Below are positions 35,524-48,460 of a stretch of 64,000 nt of DNA, piece by piece. Each line of letters opens with the position of its first letter. Position 1 is the first letter of the stretch. The notes beneath the pieces were generated by a model that did no database searches, was not told the DNA's origin, and saw nothing but the letters and a program-made list of their open reading frames with translations. The position numbers and the translations under genes were made by a program. This DNA comes from Polytrichum commune (lineage: Eukaryota > Streptophyta > Polytrichopsida > Polytrichales > Polytrichaceae): assembly GCA_950295325.1 (NCBI GenBank), contig OX485804.1, positions 28,768,001 to 28,832,000 on the forward strand. The letters run 5' to 3'.

Positions 35524-38000
35524 AAGAGAAACTCTCTGATACCTACAAATCTGATAAAATGAGATTTTGTGTTTTCACAATGACAGTTGAGATAAATTTG
35601 CCAAGAGGAAGCAGAAGCAACAGTGTGGATAGGCAAAGGCAGAGTTGCTGGGAACTTTTGCATGTAAGGTGGGGTCGGGATCTAGTCGGTATCGATGCTG
35701 TTAAATTATGTTGCTTTATAATTTACACTTTTAAACCATTGAAATCTTGGGCTTCAGGGTTCCATGACCTAACATATGTAGTAAGAAACCTTTTCTATAA
35801 TCTCTTTTCTTTACAACTACCCAATCTATCTTTGATCAACCTCCACATTCTGTGTACTGTGTTGTGTGCCTATGTCTAGCATGCTTCCAAAGATTTTGTT
35901 GTTGCTGTGCTTATTTGCTGAATGAGATAGGAGATACACAGTACTCAAGATAGTGTAGTTGATGAAATTAGTTACAAACAAGCAGAAAAGTACATGTTTC
36001 TAAAATCACGACTTCAAGCCACATCTAATTTATGGTGCATGTACCCAAATCCAACATTGATCCTTAAAACATTATGCACCACTGTCATATGCTTAGGGAC
36101 TTCCAATGTAAAGCAGAGGTACATGATATTGGGGTTTAGGTTATGTTTTATTGGTTTTGGGTATGCCTATCTTATGTATCGGTTCTTGCATCTTCATATA
36201 GGACCTATCCAATTTTTGTGAGGGGTCAATCACTGGACCACCACCTTCTCATGAACTGGGAAAAGTTTGGCGTGTCCTTACTTCAGGAGTGACTTGGAGG
36301 TTATCCTGCCAACACCATAGTTTTTTTTTGGCTCAAGGTGCTGGGTGTCAAAAATCTAAAATACAAAGATGACATTTGTAGTCTTGTCCTTACTTTTCGT
36401 CACTGTATGATGCCTTGTCCAATAATGTACTAAACTAACTTATGGACAACATGGTTTGAAAAACAAAACAAAAACACAATCACCTGTAGAAGTGGTGGCT
36501 CAATATTCTACATTGTACATAGAATTGTACATTGTTATCCTTCATGTACTTGACTGTATGGTAGAGGCTGCCAAAACCAGCCCTTTGGCTCATTTAGCCT
36601 ATTTTTGGAGTCCATTTGGATTAGTGGTATGCATGCATCCAATCCCGCAAAAAGTTGATAACGTTGGGCCGGATTGAGGGCTTAAATGCACATGAATCGA
36701 GTTGGTGCTCGGGTCAGCCCCAAGCCGTATATGAAGTGGGTCTAAGGTGTGCTCCGGTTACATGATCAAGAGGCGTGCATAAGGAATGCTTTTAGGAGGG
36801 GTTGGTTAGCAACCTCTACCTTATTTGCACCTTAATATCACTTGTTTCTTCAATCGGAGAACAAAATGACTAAATTGAAATAAACTAAAATGAAGCTATC
36901 AACAACAAAATTTCATTCTTTTTGTCTCCAAGGCCTTGTCGGAGCCTAGTTAATGTTACAGCCCTGAGTGTCGGGGAGGTGAGTCATGACGATTTTTTAT
37001 TTTTCCATTGCTTATGGATTTTAGCCTTTTATGATCTAAAATGATCCTCTCCAATGCGATTTGACGTAGGATATTTTATTCTGCTTTTTTTTATAGAAAA
37101 AATCCCTTAAAAGAATGAAAATATTTTGTCTTCGTCTTGTTGGTTTTTGTTCGGCTTGGGTAGAGTTGTTATGAGGCCTATACGTTTATATTTAGTCACA
37201 TCATGAGGTGTGCACCTCCCTTGTTTCCAACCCCACATGTTGTGAGGAATATGTCCACCAAATTTTAGGCCTCTCCCCTCCCTGGGAACCCCCAATAATA
37301 ACACCTCATGGCCCCATTTCAAACCATTCAACAAATAAGAATTATAAAGCACAATAAGGTCGTTTATTATGGGCAAACTTGATGAACACGTGTCAATCTC
37401 TTACAATTCAGTCGGGGGAAACAAAGTTCTGGCCAAGTGTGCCCATATTTGGCACCCCCAACACCAACATGGAATCTCCATACTCCCAATCACTTTAAAG
37501 ACAACCCTCTAACTACAGTTCCCTGAACTCCAACGACCAAATTCGGTCACAACACCACTTAGGCTTTGAAGGTTAAGTGGATGTGTGGGTGGTCACCTTG
37601 GCTCATGTGATGGGAGCCAAATACTTATTGAAATTGTCATTTGCAATTATGTCTACTTGCCTCCCGAGAGGAAGGTTGCTTGAAAGCATTAACATGTTCA
37701 AGCCTACCACTAAGTTCGAAGCTTAAAATGTACGCAATAGGATGACGCACATGGCCAAGCAATATATGGGGCATGTTCATGTGATGTGGTTATCTATCAA
37801 AGAGAATTCCATTAATGTTCTAATTAATGCTTGGTAATGGTGTTGCTCAAAACCGCCCATGAGCTTGGACTTTTCGTTAGTCGTCATCAACATCGGACCA
37901 ACATGTGTCGCAATAGAAGACTAGACCAGCGAGCATGAAACATTGGTCCTGGTTAGCTCAGAACTCACCATGTCTGTTTAATGGTATTTCAAATGACGAA
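35524..38000. other. Gene-free stretch downstream of eIF2-gamma
   Basis: First few hundred bases are probably the eIF2-gamma 3' UTR. Beyond that the sequence is AT-rich with only short chance reading frames; I recognise no gene, RNA or clear repeat. Confidence 0.45.
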
Positions 38001-40300
38001 TGTTGAAGCAAGCTTGGTATTTGTGTGGGAGCTCAGTTTGTTGTTCTCGCAATTCAAGAGGGGCCTCTTGTGCTTCAAGGTCTCGTGCTTTGATCATCGA
38101 AATGACACTGATGGAGATAATAAATGAGGACAATCTTAATTTCACAAAGAAACTCTCACAACAGATGCTTTTCACCTTCGTTGTGGATGTCCCTGGCTGT
38201 TCCAAGTTCCTCGCATTCGAGGGCTATATTAAAGAAAATGCCGGCAAGCAGTGCGGCGTTCTCATAAGATATCCTTTTGCATAAGACTTGGAGAAAAGGT
38301 GATGACCTGGGTTTTGCCTTTGGCTTCTTTGTACATACATGCGCCTATGTTGATGCCTTCTTAATTTTCCCCTTGCTGACCAACGGAAGATTGGTTTGAG
38401 AACCCCCAAAATGGTGGAATGCACGATTCAATAATACATGTACTAGTTATTGTATGTGAAGGAGCTCTACTATGGACTAGACAACCAGCGAAGGGAGAGT
38501 GGATGATGTGTCACAAAAGCAGCGAGCCATCCCCCTACTTGCGTTGGTTATCAACCATAACATATATCAACTCGTGGACACAATCTAGAAATTATGAATG
38601 TTATGCCTCAATGGATGGAAAAAAAATTGACGATTCTAAGTACTCTCAGTTTTGGACAGACCTGATGGGTGTGAGCTAGAGGCCCACTTGTGGAGGCTGA
38701 ATGCTGGTTTTCCAATATCAGAGCATGGAGCACAGAAGTGTGTCTACAAGGAAGGCACTGCCATCAAAACAACTTGATTTGCGTATATAGTGCTGCGAAG
38801 CTGTAAACAAAGATTTTCCATCTTGGCTCTCACATGTTCTCGGGTACGCTAATTCAGTGTCATTTGTGGAGGAGAATACGCCAGTCACAAATTATTTCGT
38901 TTGTGCATGGTCCAATGAGTCGTCACACTTCACACAGCCCACGAGCAGCTAAGCTTCCCATATGAGGTGGATTCGGAGCCTTGTTTGGTTTTTGTTCCGA
39001 TTTATATTTTATTTTGATGTTTGCTATCTTATACTTCTTGGATTTGCAAGGTCGAAAATCTCTTTGTGCCCGCAAATGTATCTGAAGAAGTCATGATCAT
39101 TTCTATAAACTTTTGGAATCAATCGCGAATCATCTTGAATCATCAAAGTGCACTCGCAGTGAACCATAAGAAAGCCACATAGATCTTCCTCTCCTCTCTC
39201 CCCCTGACTATGGAACCTAGAATGGTTAACAAATTTTGCGCACATAGTCCAATCTCTTTTAAGCACGTGCTGCCTTTTTGGTATCCATTCTTCGATCCGC
39301 ACCTAGACACCACTGAAATCTAAGTGTCCGATTAACATGAGCGGCCAAATTGGGCACGTTCACCTCATGCTTTATCAGTTACATGTGTTACATCTGAAAG
39401 TGTTTCCTGAAAGTGTGCACCTGGAATTCTCTTGCCCATTTTCTCATCAAACATCAATCGTCCCTTAATTACAAACATGGAAGTCAGCATGGCGGTCAGC
39501 TTCTCGAGTCAGAGCTATCTGCAATCCGAGGCAATAGCCCCCAACAAGTTCAAAGAGCGGGTCCTTGAAGTTGAGTTTATATCGCAAGATTACATCGAGC
39601 ACGTGTCAGAAAATTGAGGTACCCATCATCCATGTGGTATCTATTCAGAATGCATCTAATGTACGCGGGCGTGATTCTGTTACGTTTCTAACTCGGAACC
39701 CTATATGATCGGTGTGTGGTTCGGTGAGGATCGAAGAACAAACGCCGTAAAGACACACGATGTTTCAAAGAAAATGGACCATGCCTTTGATTTTTAATCA
39801 CTACTGCACACAGAACAGTGAGCACAATTGAGAGAACCTATGTTTTCGGTCAAGAAATCAGCACACACATGCACTTCCAATCCTAAACCATAACTAAACA
39901 GGACTGGCACGATTTCCGATCCGATATGTCGCTGATGCATCATCGCTCATGCAGCACAAGTCTCGTTGCGTGAATCTAATTGGGAAAAAGTTGGAGAAGT
40001 ATTGAAAAAATGAAGCGAATAGGCGACACCCACACACACACCTGAAGCATACGGTTCATTTTGCAACTCATGGCTATTTGATGGGTCTTATTCTCTGGAG
40101 ATCACCCAGCTCATGATTTGAAGACCTCAGAGTTTGAAGAAGGCTGCGGCCCCATCATTGAGCTTCAAGAGAATTGTGAGGTCAGAAACTACTTCTTCTT
40201 ATAATTGTACTGGAACACTCTCATTTCTATATCATTCGTTCTCCCAACTCAATGAGAAGTTGGTGGCATCGTATCATTTGGTCTGTCCTTTCGTTTATTC
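38001..40300. other. Gene-poor stretch with short unassigned open frames
   Basis: A 94-codon plus-strand frame (38000-38284) and short frames at 38419 and 39432 show no recognisable domain and no splice context. I treat them as chance or as decayed transposon coding sequence. No RNA gene seen. Confidence 0.35.
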
Positions 40301-40319
40301 AACCTGGACCTGGACACAA

Positions 40320-40590
40320 GACGTACACTCTACTCTACTCCCCGTTAATATCAACCTCCTTAATGTCACTCCTCCTCTCATATCCCAAAACCTTAGGGAA
40401 CGGATGTTCTCGGTTCACATCTCACTCCTCGTTGTCATCATCGTAATTATCATCACTATTTGTGAACGAGGTTGACTTTGTGTGCCTTCACAGTGTCACA
40501 TGCTACACGAATTCTCTGTTATCAAGCATCCATGTTCAGATCCCAAATCTCCTCAATATCACATGCACTTTGGTTGTCATGAGCGTGACA
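40320..40590. repeat. Dispersed repeat shared with 57.95-58.3 kb (inverted)
   Basis: Contains GTTGTCATCATCGTAATTAT and CATCCATGTTCAGATCCC, then ATATCACATGCACTTTGGTTG. The reverse complement of 57950-58130 carries the same order (TTGTCATC blocks, CATCCATGTTAACACTAC, TATCACATGCAATTTGGTTG). It lies directly before a LINE 3' end here. Confidence 0.55.
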
Positions 40591-41220
40591 GTACAGAGTT
40601 TAGAGAGTGCTTCCAAGCAGAGACTCAACTCTTTCTTTCAACCAGACCATCGCGTTGACATCAAGGTAGACGTGTCTAAATCGGACACAATAATAATACG
40701 GACACCCATATTTGAGTGGTAAAGTGGTCAAGTGTGGATCTATGAAACTGGAATAAAAAAAAGACATGTGTTTAAAGGAGACTAGACTACAGGTGTGTTT
40801 CAAAGATGCTGACAAAACTAGGTTCAATAGTCAACAATAACAACAATATTGGGGAGGGGACCTACGTGACCACTTAATGGGACGGAGACTCTTCGCCTTG
40901 AGAATGACGAAGATATTCATACGAGCTCCGAAAATTACAAGGCAAATGGCTACGGACACAATATGAAGTTGCCGACCATCTTGCATGAATCGCGTGTTTC
41001 GTATCCTACGAGAAGTGGGTGTAGAGAGAGAAAAAAAAAAGAAAAAAGAAAAAGCATGCATCTAAGGCACGTTTGCCATAGTCTCTCTATCTCACGGAGG
41101 CCACTGCACTTCTGTACTCTATCTAAGGAGTTAGCCCTTTCGACACCATTTTGATGTCCTTTCAGTCCCATGAGCCGTTTGGCTTCCCGGACCTCCAAAT
41201 CAATCCCATTTCATAGCCGT
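40590..41220 (+). mobile_element. LINE-like 3' end, interrupted by repeat G
   Basis: The stretch from CAACTCTTTCTTTCAACCAG (about 40627) and the tail from about 41090 (GAGGCCACTGCAC, then TTTTGATGTCCTTTCAGTCC and TTTGGCTTCCCGGAC) match the contiguous 3' end at 55100-55280. About 400 bp between them resemble repeat G, so this copy was interrupted. Confidence 0.6.
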
Positions 41221-42117
41221 TGCAACTCACTCAACTTATAGCTTGGGACATAGAAGGAGGATTTCGTCGCACTAGAAAAAAAGCAAGGGAGTCGGATGCC
41301 TTACCTTACCCCTCAAGAACTGGGAGCAATGCTTTCCACCAACTTCTCTTTTATCATGAAAACACACGACAGATGGCATAAGTGTGTTGATGATTGTAAT
41401 GTTCTCATTGCACGTTCTGGTCATGTTTCTGGTTCAAAGTTCCGTGGTTTTCTTTAAGGTCTATTGCTTGTGGAGTGAACCGGAAGCTATTTTGTAGCAT
41501 AGGGTCGGCCAACAAACGTACTCGATATAGATGGAGTGGATCCACGAAACGTTGAATTGAAAGCCCAAAAAATGTGATTCACTAAGGTAGAGGGGCCCTT
41601 TCCCGCTCGGGTCCTTAAACCGCTCACTAGACCTATCCAAACAAGAGGTACATTATAGCTTCCAACCTCAAATTTCTATGTAATCATGGTGTACATTTTT
41701 GGGGTGAGTGGTTTTGGGTACCCCTGTGAGTTCTCCTTCCAAAATTCATAACTAATTCAATATTAATCCAAAATTAATTATTCCCATTGGTCCAATTTCC
41801 AATGTACTTTGCACATCTTCCAAGATTGATTCCCCCTTACTACCCCAATGAACATGCCAATCTGAAATTCGAGCGGGAAAGGGCCCCTCTACCTTACATG
41901 CAGGTTTTGGCAATTCAAGGTATTGGGAAGTCCATAAGGCCAACCGAAGTTAACACTGCTGCAATTTATGATTTTGACAAATTACTATCAAAAACATGTT
42001 CTCGAGACTCGTGATTGGATAGAAATAATACAGGGTTGTCGTTTGTCAAAGGGAAGTATTGTTCAGTGAGTACGTTTCGACATTTACAAGGTTAGGGCAA
42101 AGGCGGTAAGGAACCAG
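41221..42117. other. Spacer before the 42.1 kb inverted repeat
   Basis: No gene. GAAAGGGCCCCTCTACCTTA near 41877 is the reverse complement of TAAGGTAGAGGGGCCCTTTC near 41583, with CGCTCG/CGAGCGG adjoining, so 41583-41900 is another short inverted-repeat unit of about 310 bp. Confidence 0.45.
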
Positions 42118-42615
42118 AGGCCACTTCACACACGAGACTGGCTGCCCGTGACCATTACACTTCAAGCACTCTCATTGGTGGAAAAGGCGGAGACGGTCCA
42201 AGTCACTTCACACTATGCTTGAGGGACCAATGGAGTATGTGAATGCAAGATGGATGTAAAGTGTACATGGATTCCTACATGGCATCGAATGGATCACGGT
42301 TCAAGGTCACTTGGATTATTGTCAAAAACCACCTCTTGGAGGTAGGCCTAACACGAAACCGGGAGACCATGGCACTCTGAACGCTCACAACCGTTGGTTT
42401 AGTCTATTATATTATGTGTGAGGATCCGCATGAATACGAATTCATTGAAATAGCGTTCGGTTGAGGGTCCGGTCACATATGACTTCACAGTACCCTTGGG
42501 GGTTTGTGACCACACTACATGGTTTTGGAGGTGTCTTGGGACGGCCTTTGGACACTTTCTTTTGGGCTCTCACAATTTCACGGTCACGGCTCTTGGCTCA
42601 TGTGTGAAGTGACCC
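42118..42615. mobile_element. MITE-like element of about 500 bp (reference copy)
   Basis: Ends: AGGCCACTTCACACACGAGA on the left and GGCTCATGTGTGAAGTGACC on the right, inverted to each other. The interior carries no open frame of note. Related copies lie at 42821-43240 (inverted), 52671-53171 and, degraded, about 5600-5979. The ends look hAT- or MULE-like, but target duplications are not clear by eye. Confidence 0.75.
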
Positions 42616-42820
42616 TGACTACACCGAACAAAGTTTGTGAACCTTGGTGGAAATTTTTGGCAAAAAAAAACCCCTGCCTGATCAATTTTGTGGCAATAGA
42701 GAGGACTCGTTGGGGATTAAAGAAGAAGAAGAAAAAAAAAACGAGATGGTGATGTGCAATAAGTTCTAAGGGAAGGTTTTGAACTACATCCTCGGTGCAA
42801 GGGTCGTAAAATGACAACTT

Positions 42821-43240
42821 AGGGCCACTTCACACACATGGTCACGGGCCCTCAAGTGTAGTGTGAAGTCATATGTGACCGGTCCCTCAACCAAACGCTA
42901 TTTCAATAAATTTGTATTCATGCGGATCCTCACACATAATATAATAGACTAAACCAACGGTTGTGAGTGTTTAGAGTGCCATGGTCTCCCGGTTTCGTGT
43001 TAGGCCTACCTCCAAGAAGTGGTTTTTGACAATAATCCAAGTGACCATGAACCGTGATCCATTTGATGTCATGTAGGAATCCATGTACACTTTACATCCA
43101 TCTTGCATTTACATATTCCGTCCATTGGTTCCCCAAGCGTAGGGTGAAGCGAACTTTAACCGGGTCCACCTTTTTCCATCAATGAGAGTGCGTAAGTGTC
43201 TTTGGCCAAGGGCTCTCACTCTCGTTTGTGAATTGGCCCT
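42821..43240. mobile_element. Inverted second copy of the 42.1 kb element
   Basis: Starts AGGGCCACTTCACACACATG and ends TTGTGAATTGGCCCT. Read on the minus strand it follows 42118-42615 through GAATCCATGTACACTTTACA, the CGGTTTCGTGTTAGGCCTAC part and GGTCACATATGACTTCAC. It lacks some of the right-hand interior. With its neighbour it makes a hairpin-capable 1.1-kb inverted repeat with a spacer of about 205 bp. Confidence 0.75.
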
Positions 43241-46200
43241 TCACTCCTGCTAATGCTTTGAATAAATTCAAATTTGCTTCAAATGATCACGTAAAGGTTA
43301 AAGGCATAAACTTCAGGCAATTAGTATTACCTTTCCATAAAAGCTCCATCGAGCCAAAAACAAACAAACATCCAAGTCTTTCACATGCTTCCCTTGTTGT
43401 AACACAGTTCTTAATAAGTTGAATTTTTAAAAATGGATCCAATATACTAGATGACATAAAAGAAACATCGCTACAATACTTAGGTGTGGGGGGAAGGGAG
43501 GGGGGGGGGGGTCATGCATCCAAATCATCGTGTATACATGATGTACCCCATGTCATCGTAAACACATCCCGATGGTCCTTTTGTAACCATGAGGGGCGGG
43601 GCTTGTAAAACCGGAGATGGTGATGATACTCGTATTTTAATGCCCTTTACGAAGCCATCCACGTGACCCGGACTTTGAAGCTCTTCTTGGGTAACTTAAG
43701 GCGGGGGACCCCACCGGGGGGGGGGGCTCATGAGCTTTACGCAACAATGTTACAAGTATCTCGTTCATTGTTGATCAACGATGGCACGATTCACAAGGAC
43801 AATTACCAACATCGGCCAACCGTATGGGGGCAAGGACAAAGTTAAGCCCCCCACCCCCATTCCCACATGGGAACTTCGTGGTAACCTTAGCGGGGCATCT
43901 TAGTTCCCGGAAAATGCCAACAACCTAACCTACACCATGTGGTGATCGGTAAAAGACTACGCCGCCTCCTATGTGTGTTTGGTAATCCATTCTAATAACT
44001 AGGTCTCATCAACCTAGTTTTATTGTTCTTTGGGGTCTTTGACCCGTAACTAGGGGTCAAGCATGTTGGAATTCTCTTTTATAAATGATAAGCATGATAG
44101 GTATGCAATGTTTCTCTATGTTGCATCATGTCTCCCCTTCCCAGCATGAAACGTCATCTCACACCCTCTTTGCGTATCATGCAAACTAAACTATGTGTTG
44201 TTGTTGTTGTGGTTGTTGTTGTTGTGGCAACATTATAATATTTGGTTATTGATCCTTGTTTTATGCAATGTAAAACCCTACATGCTTATGAGGACTTAAG
44301 TGTTTCCTAAGATGGATAATAGAAAAGGAAAAGATTGAAGTTTTTTTGAAGAACTATTATGAAGGAAAAGTTGGAAACTCTATATTGAAGTTGTATTGTT
44401 GGATCTGCCCATATAATTGAGGTAACCACTGGTGACCACAAAGTCCATGTTTCAAGATTATGTCCAAATTCACTCAAATACAAATTATATCAACCCCTAA
44501 AAGGACCACCATATATGTCAAGAAATGAGATTAACTAAGACGAGACATTTTGTAGCCTCCCATGTCACTACTCTCATAAAATTTTGATACAGAAAATTTT
44601 CGTGCATAGCATTTTGGGTTATATTTATGTGAGTTGATTAACTAACATTGAATAATATGGAAACTTTAACCATATGACGTATTTCGAGTTTGAGCAAAAA
44701 TAAGATAATTCCAAGTGACAACCAATTTTGACGCTCCATTCCAAACTCATGACATCAATATTGTTGTCAAATATGTGTCAAAAAAGGCCCTTTCCTCCTT
44801 CTAGTGCATAGAGCACCAATGTCAAGTCTTTATCGTTCAAGAACTTATCACGGGTTGATGACTTAATGCATTTTATAAACGATATGCAGCATAATAAAGG
44901 GAGGATTGAATCTATTTGAAATTATTATAAATTATTATTATTAATAATGAAATGTCTATTGAAAGTAGATAGTCCCATTCTAAATAAAGTAGATAGATGT
45001 GAAATATGTATGCATTACTTTTATTAGAAATCATATGGGGGTTGAAGTTTAGGCTGTCATTTTCTTTTGGTACCCATATAGGATTTTCTTTCTGCTCATG
45101 CACAAGCTCCTATGGAGCGGGTGTTGTGTTTTTTAGCACATAATCAATATTTTTTGTGTGAGTACACCCACACTTCTCTAATGCATATGGTGTATGATAT
45201 TTTAGTTGTTGATATGGTTGCGTATGATATGCACGTGTGATGTAGTTGTTGTTTTATGTGATGTATTAGAATGACATATGTGCAAGTGTCTGTAGTCTAT
45301 ATGTCTTAGTTTCAAGCAGTTGGAAGTATTGAATTTGTAGTTTTCATGAATAAAAAAATTTATTAGGTTTAATGTGTAAACACATGGGAGTTAGTTTTTT
45401 TTTGTTCTAGGATTGTATTATGTGATCAAATAGTGTTGTTGTGTTTTGTAATATGATCCTCAAGCACATGTTTCTTGCAATGGCTTGTATGGAACCATGT
45501 TTGAAATAGTATGTATGGACATGGTTTCTGTATGTATGAAATGATATGTTTGGATATGGATGACTTCTAATTACTCAAAAGGGAATACAGTCTACTATAA
45601 ACTACATCGGCATGGGAAATATAAGTAATAGTAGGGTGCAAACAAAACATGCCATTTTAGACAATTAAGTAATTGCGTGGAACCTTTCATTCACGCCTTG
45701 GAAGTAAATAGCCCCTGAACAAAGACCTCTCCGCCGCATGTGATGCACAGAAGTCATGTAGAGCGACCCACCTACGAACCTCATAGAATGTGTGTAGAAT
45801 TCACTCAAGTTGTCGGATCTCACTTGATATTGATCAAAATTTAAATACGAAACCGTGTTGATTGAATTGAATTGTATTTAACTAGGGGAAGTCACTTTGG
45901 ACAAGACGTCAATACGCAATCCTTAACTTTTTGTGTGTGGGCCTTCAACCCCTAAACACTTTTTGAGCCTGATGTGGGCACCTCACACATACAACATTGT
46001 ATTGAGAAATCGTATGACATGAATACACATTGTGATGTGACATTTTGGAATGTTAGTAGACTTTCTAACACCCACACAAAACGTGCACAAAGTTCGAATG
46101 AGTAAAAGAGAGAATGCATAATAAGACTAATTTGCTAAATGTGGTAAGGGAGAAATCCCATCCCTTTTGCTTTGAACTTTAATGTCAAAGAGGTGATGTT

Positions 46201-46840
46201 TAAGCAATGGCTTTTGTTGCATCCAATAAATGGAAACATGTTACAAAACAACGATTATCATTTTGACATTCACATCTTGCGCACTTCATTCAACCCTAAA
46301 AGCTAGCCATGGTTGCATCCCCCCCCCCCCCAACACAAGGTTTGTGGCCAAATAGAGGAGAGATGGTGGCCCCGGGGGGATTGTGTGCTTGGATTTGAAT
46401 GGGGACTTTATCTATGGTAATACCGTACTACTAGGGTATTCAACATATGGTTTTATCTCCTTAAAGCGAGCATATGGCTAGTGAAAGGAGGTAAGCACCT
46501 CAAATCTTGTTTTCTTCCCATAAACAATTCCACTCCATCTTGTACACTTTCTCAAGATCTCTTCATAGACATGAACATATCCTTCACCCCCTTAGCCACT
46601 TCGGTGCAATGACCATTGAAAGACCGAATATTCTCCATTTCTATTATTGATTTCTTCTCCTATAATTAGGAAGCGTGATTGGGTTCTTTGGATTTACGTT
46701 CTCATTTACATCATTTTCATACCTTCACCTAAAAACCACAAGTAAGGGCATAGGACTCGGTGAATGGTTGACAATCCAAGGTTAGGTTACATTGTCGAGG
46801 GGTTTAGTCACCACGAGTCGCAACCTCGCCTTATGTCAGG
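43241..46840. other. Gene-free stretch with G-rich tracts
   Basis: No gene supported. G runs of 10 or more at about 43501 and 43718, and a C run at about 46320. 44.0-46.3 kb is very AT-rich and has a short GTT/GTTGTT run near 44199. Nothing else recognised. Confidence 0.45.
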
Positions 46841-47080
46841 CAATCCGACGCGAATTTGAGCATGTTGGCCCTACCTTGCTCAAGAACCCCTCTTGGTGCA
46901 AGGCACTGGGGTTATTGCCTTCCTTGCAGCGTGGGTGGGCTCTTGGCTTCCCACTTACCTAATTTTTTTTCCCCCCGTCAAGTAGAGAGAAAATTTCACG
47001 ACAGATTTCGTACCACCAACCACTCCATTCGCAAAATGGGTACCTCTCCACTACCACCCAGTAGTTTAAGATCCTCTCAA
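46841..47080 (-). mobile_element. tRNA-derived SINE-like element, minus orientation
   Basis: Reverse complement of the copy at 50735-50985: shared words include AATCCGACG, CTCTTGGTGCA, GTCAAGTAGAGAGAA and GGGTACCTCTCCACTA. Its internal-promoter B box has decayed (TGGTACGAAATCTG on the minus strand where the other copy reads GGTTCGAATCCC). No coding capacity. Confidence 0.6.
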
Positions 47081-47400
47081 ACCTGAACAGAGCCAAAGAT
47101 ACATGTAAAACAAACATCTGCACACGTGGAGGGAAGTGTATCGAAGACATACACAATCTACGACGATCCTAGATCCTAGACGCGAGACGGCACACCGGTC
47201 TCCAAGTATGTCCGGTTCCCGCCCACAATGGGGTGCATTGGTGCCACCATCACGCAAGTGACTCGATGCACGGCTTCCCACATATCTTAGTTCCCAAAGG
47301 GAGAATTGTGATGGGTTTATTTTTTGTTGGTCCTTTGTTTCCACCGGCACTTAAACTTATCCTTTGTGCATATATACTCCCCCCGGGACACACTTGGCCT

Positions 47401-47541
47401 AGCTAGCTAGCTAGCTAGAGAGCACTCACGCCATTTCATTTGCCAAGCCCACGATGCTCCCCTTTTTGGGACCACCATTTTACTAGGCGATGTGTTTGGG
47501 GATTGCAAAACGGTGTCCCTAGAATGAAAATATGTATATAG

Positions 47542-47623
<82 letters not shown>

Positions 47624-47640
47624 TTATGAAGGAAGGTCAC
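47401..47640. repeat. Microsatellites (AGCT)n and (GA)n
   Basis: A short (CTAG)n run at 47399-47417, then (AT)n and a pure (GA)n tract from about 47555 to 47620 of more than 30 units. The open frame on the minus strand here codes only Ser-Leu repeats and is not a gene. Confidence 0.9.
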
Positions 47641-47856
47641 GAATCTTGTAGGCCAAAAAGCTGCGGCAAATGCAGCATGACGATTGTGGGTATCAACTTA
47701 GGGCCGAGGAAATCCGACCCATATGCATGGACGTACTTGGCTTTTGCCAGTGGATGAAAGTTAGTGGATGGGTTTTCCCCAAAGTTTTCATCCACATCCA
47801 GCCGAACCAAGTGCTAGTTACGGGTGAGGAAACCGGTTGGAGTTTGAGAAGCAACA

Positions 47857-48460
47857 TCACTACACAAAATGTGATATTTAGTGTTTGGTTATGTTTAGTG
47901 TTGTTACCACCCTACCATGCTCAACACTAGTTTTCAATTCTTTGACAATTAGTGTTAGTCATAAATGTGCCAGCTCCCTTATTATATCCTTTTTTTCCAT
48001 ATCCTTACTAACATTAAATTCAAACATGTAACTTCCACATACTATCATAGTTGATATTTAGTGTTTGAGTTTACATTTAATGTTACTTACTTTCATAGGG
48101 TTATTGATATTTAGTGTATGCGTTCGTATTCAGTGTATTGAACACTGAATATCATATTTTGTGTAGCAAGGATGTTTAGTGTTTCGTAAACTAAATACGA
48201 ACGTATACACTAAATGTCGATAACCCTATGAAAGTAAGTAACATTAAATTGTAAACTCGAACAATATTATCAACTATGGTAATATGTGGAAGCTACATAG
48301 TTGAATTTAGTGTTACTGAGGATGTGAAAAATCAAATAAACAATGAAGGGAGGTTGCAGTAGCGAAGGTAGCAGCACATTTATGTCTAACACTAATTGTC
48401 AAGGAATTGAAAATTAGTGTTGAGCAGGGTAGGGTGGTAACAACACTAAGTATCCTTTTT
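47857..48460. mobile_element. Foldback element (family D), near-palindromic, about 600 bp
   Basis: Starts TCACTACACAAAATGTGATA. The left half (TTTAGTGTTG, CAATTCTTTGACAATTAGTG, TTACTTTCATAGGGTTATTG) is mirrored in the right half (CAATAACCCTATGAAAGTAA-type word near 48217, CACTAATTGTCAAGGAATTG, CAACACTAAG). The centre is near 48160. A half-length copy is at 58617-58955. Single-stranded it would form a very long hairpin. Confidence 0.78.

Noticed and set aside
38000-38284. 94-codon frame in gene-poor DNA
   Set aside because: No family recognised, no neighbouring exon, ordinary length for chance.
47407-47640. Minus-strand frame of Ser-Leu repeats
   Set aside because: Pure translation of the (GA)n microsatellite.
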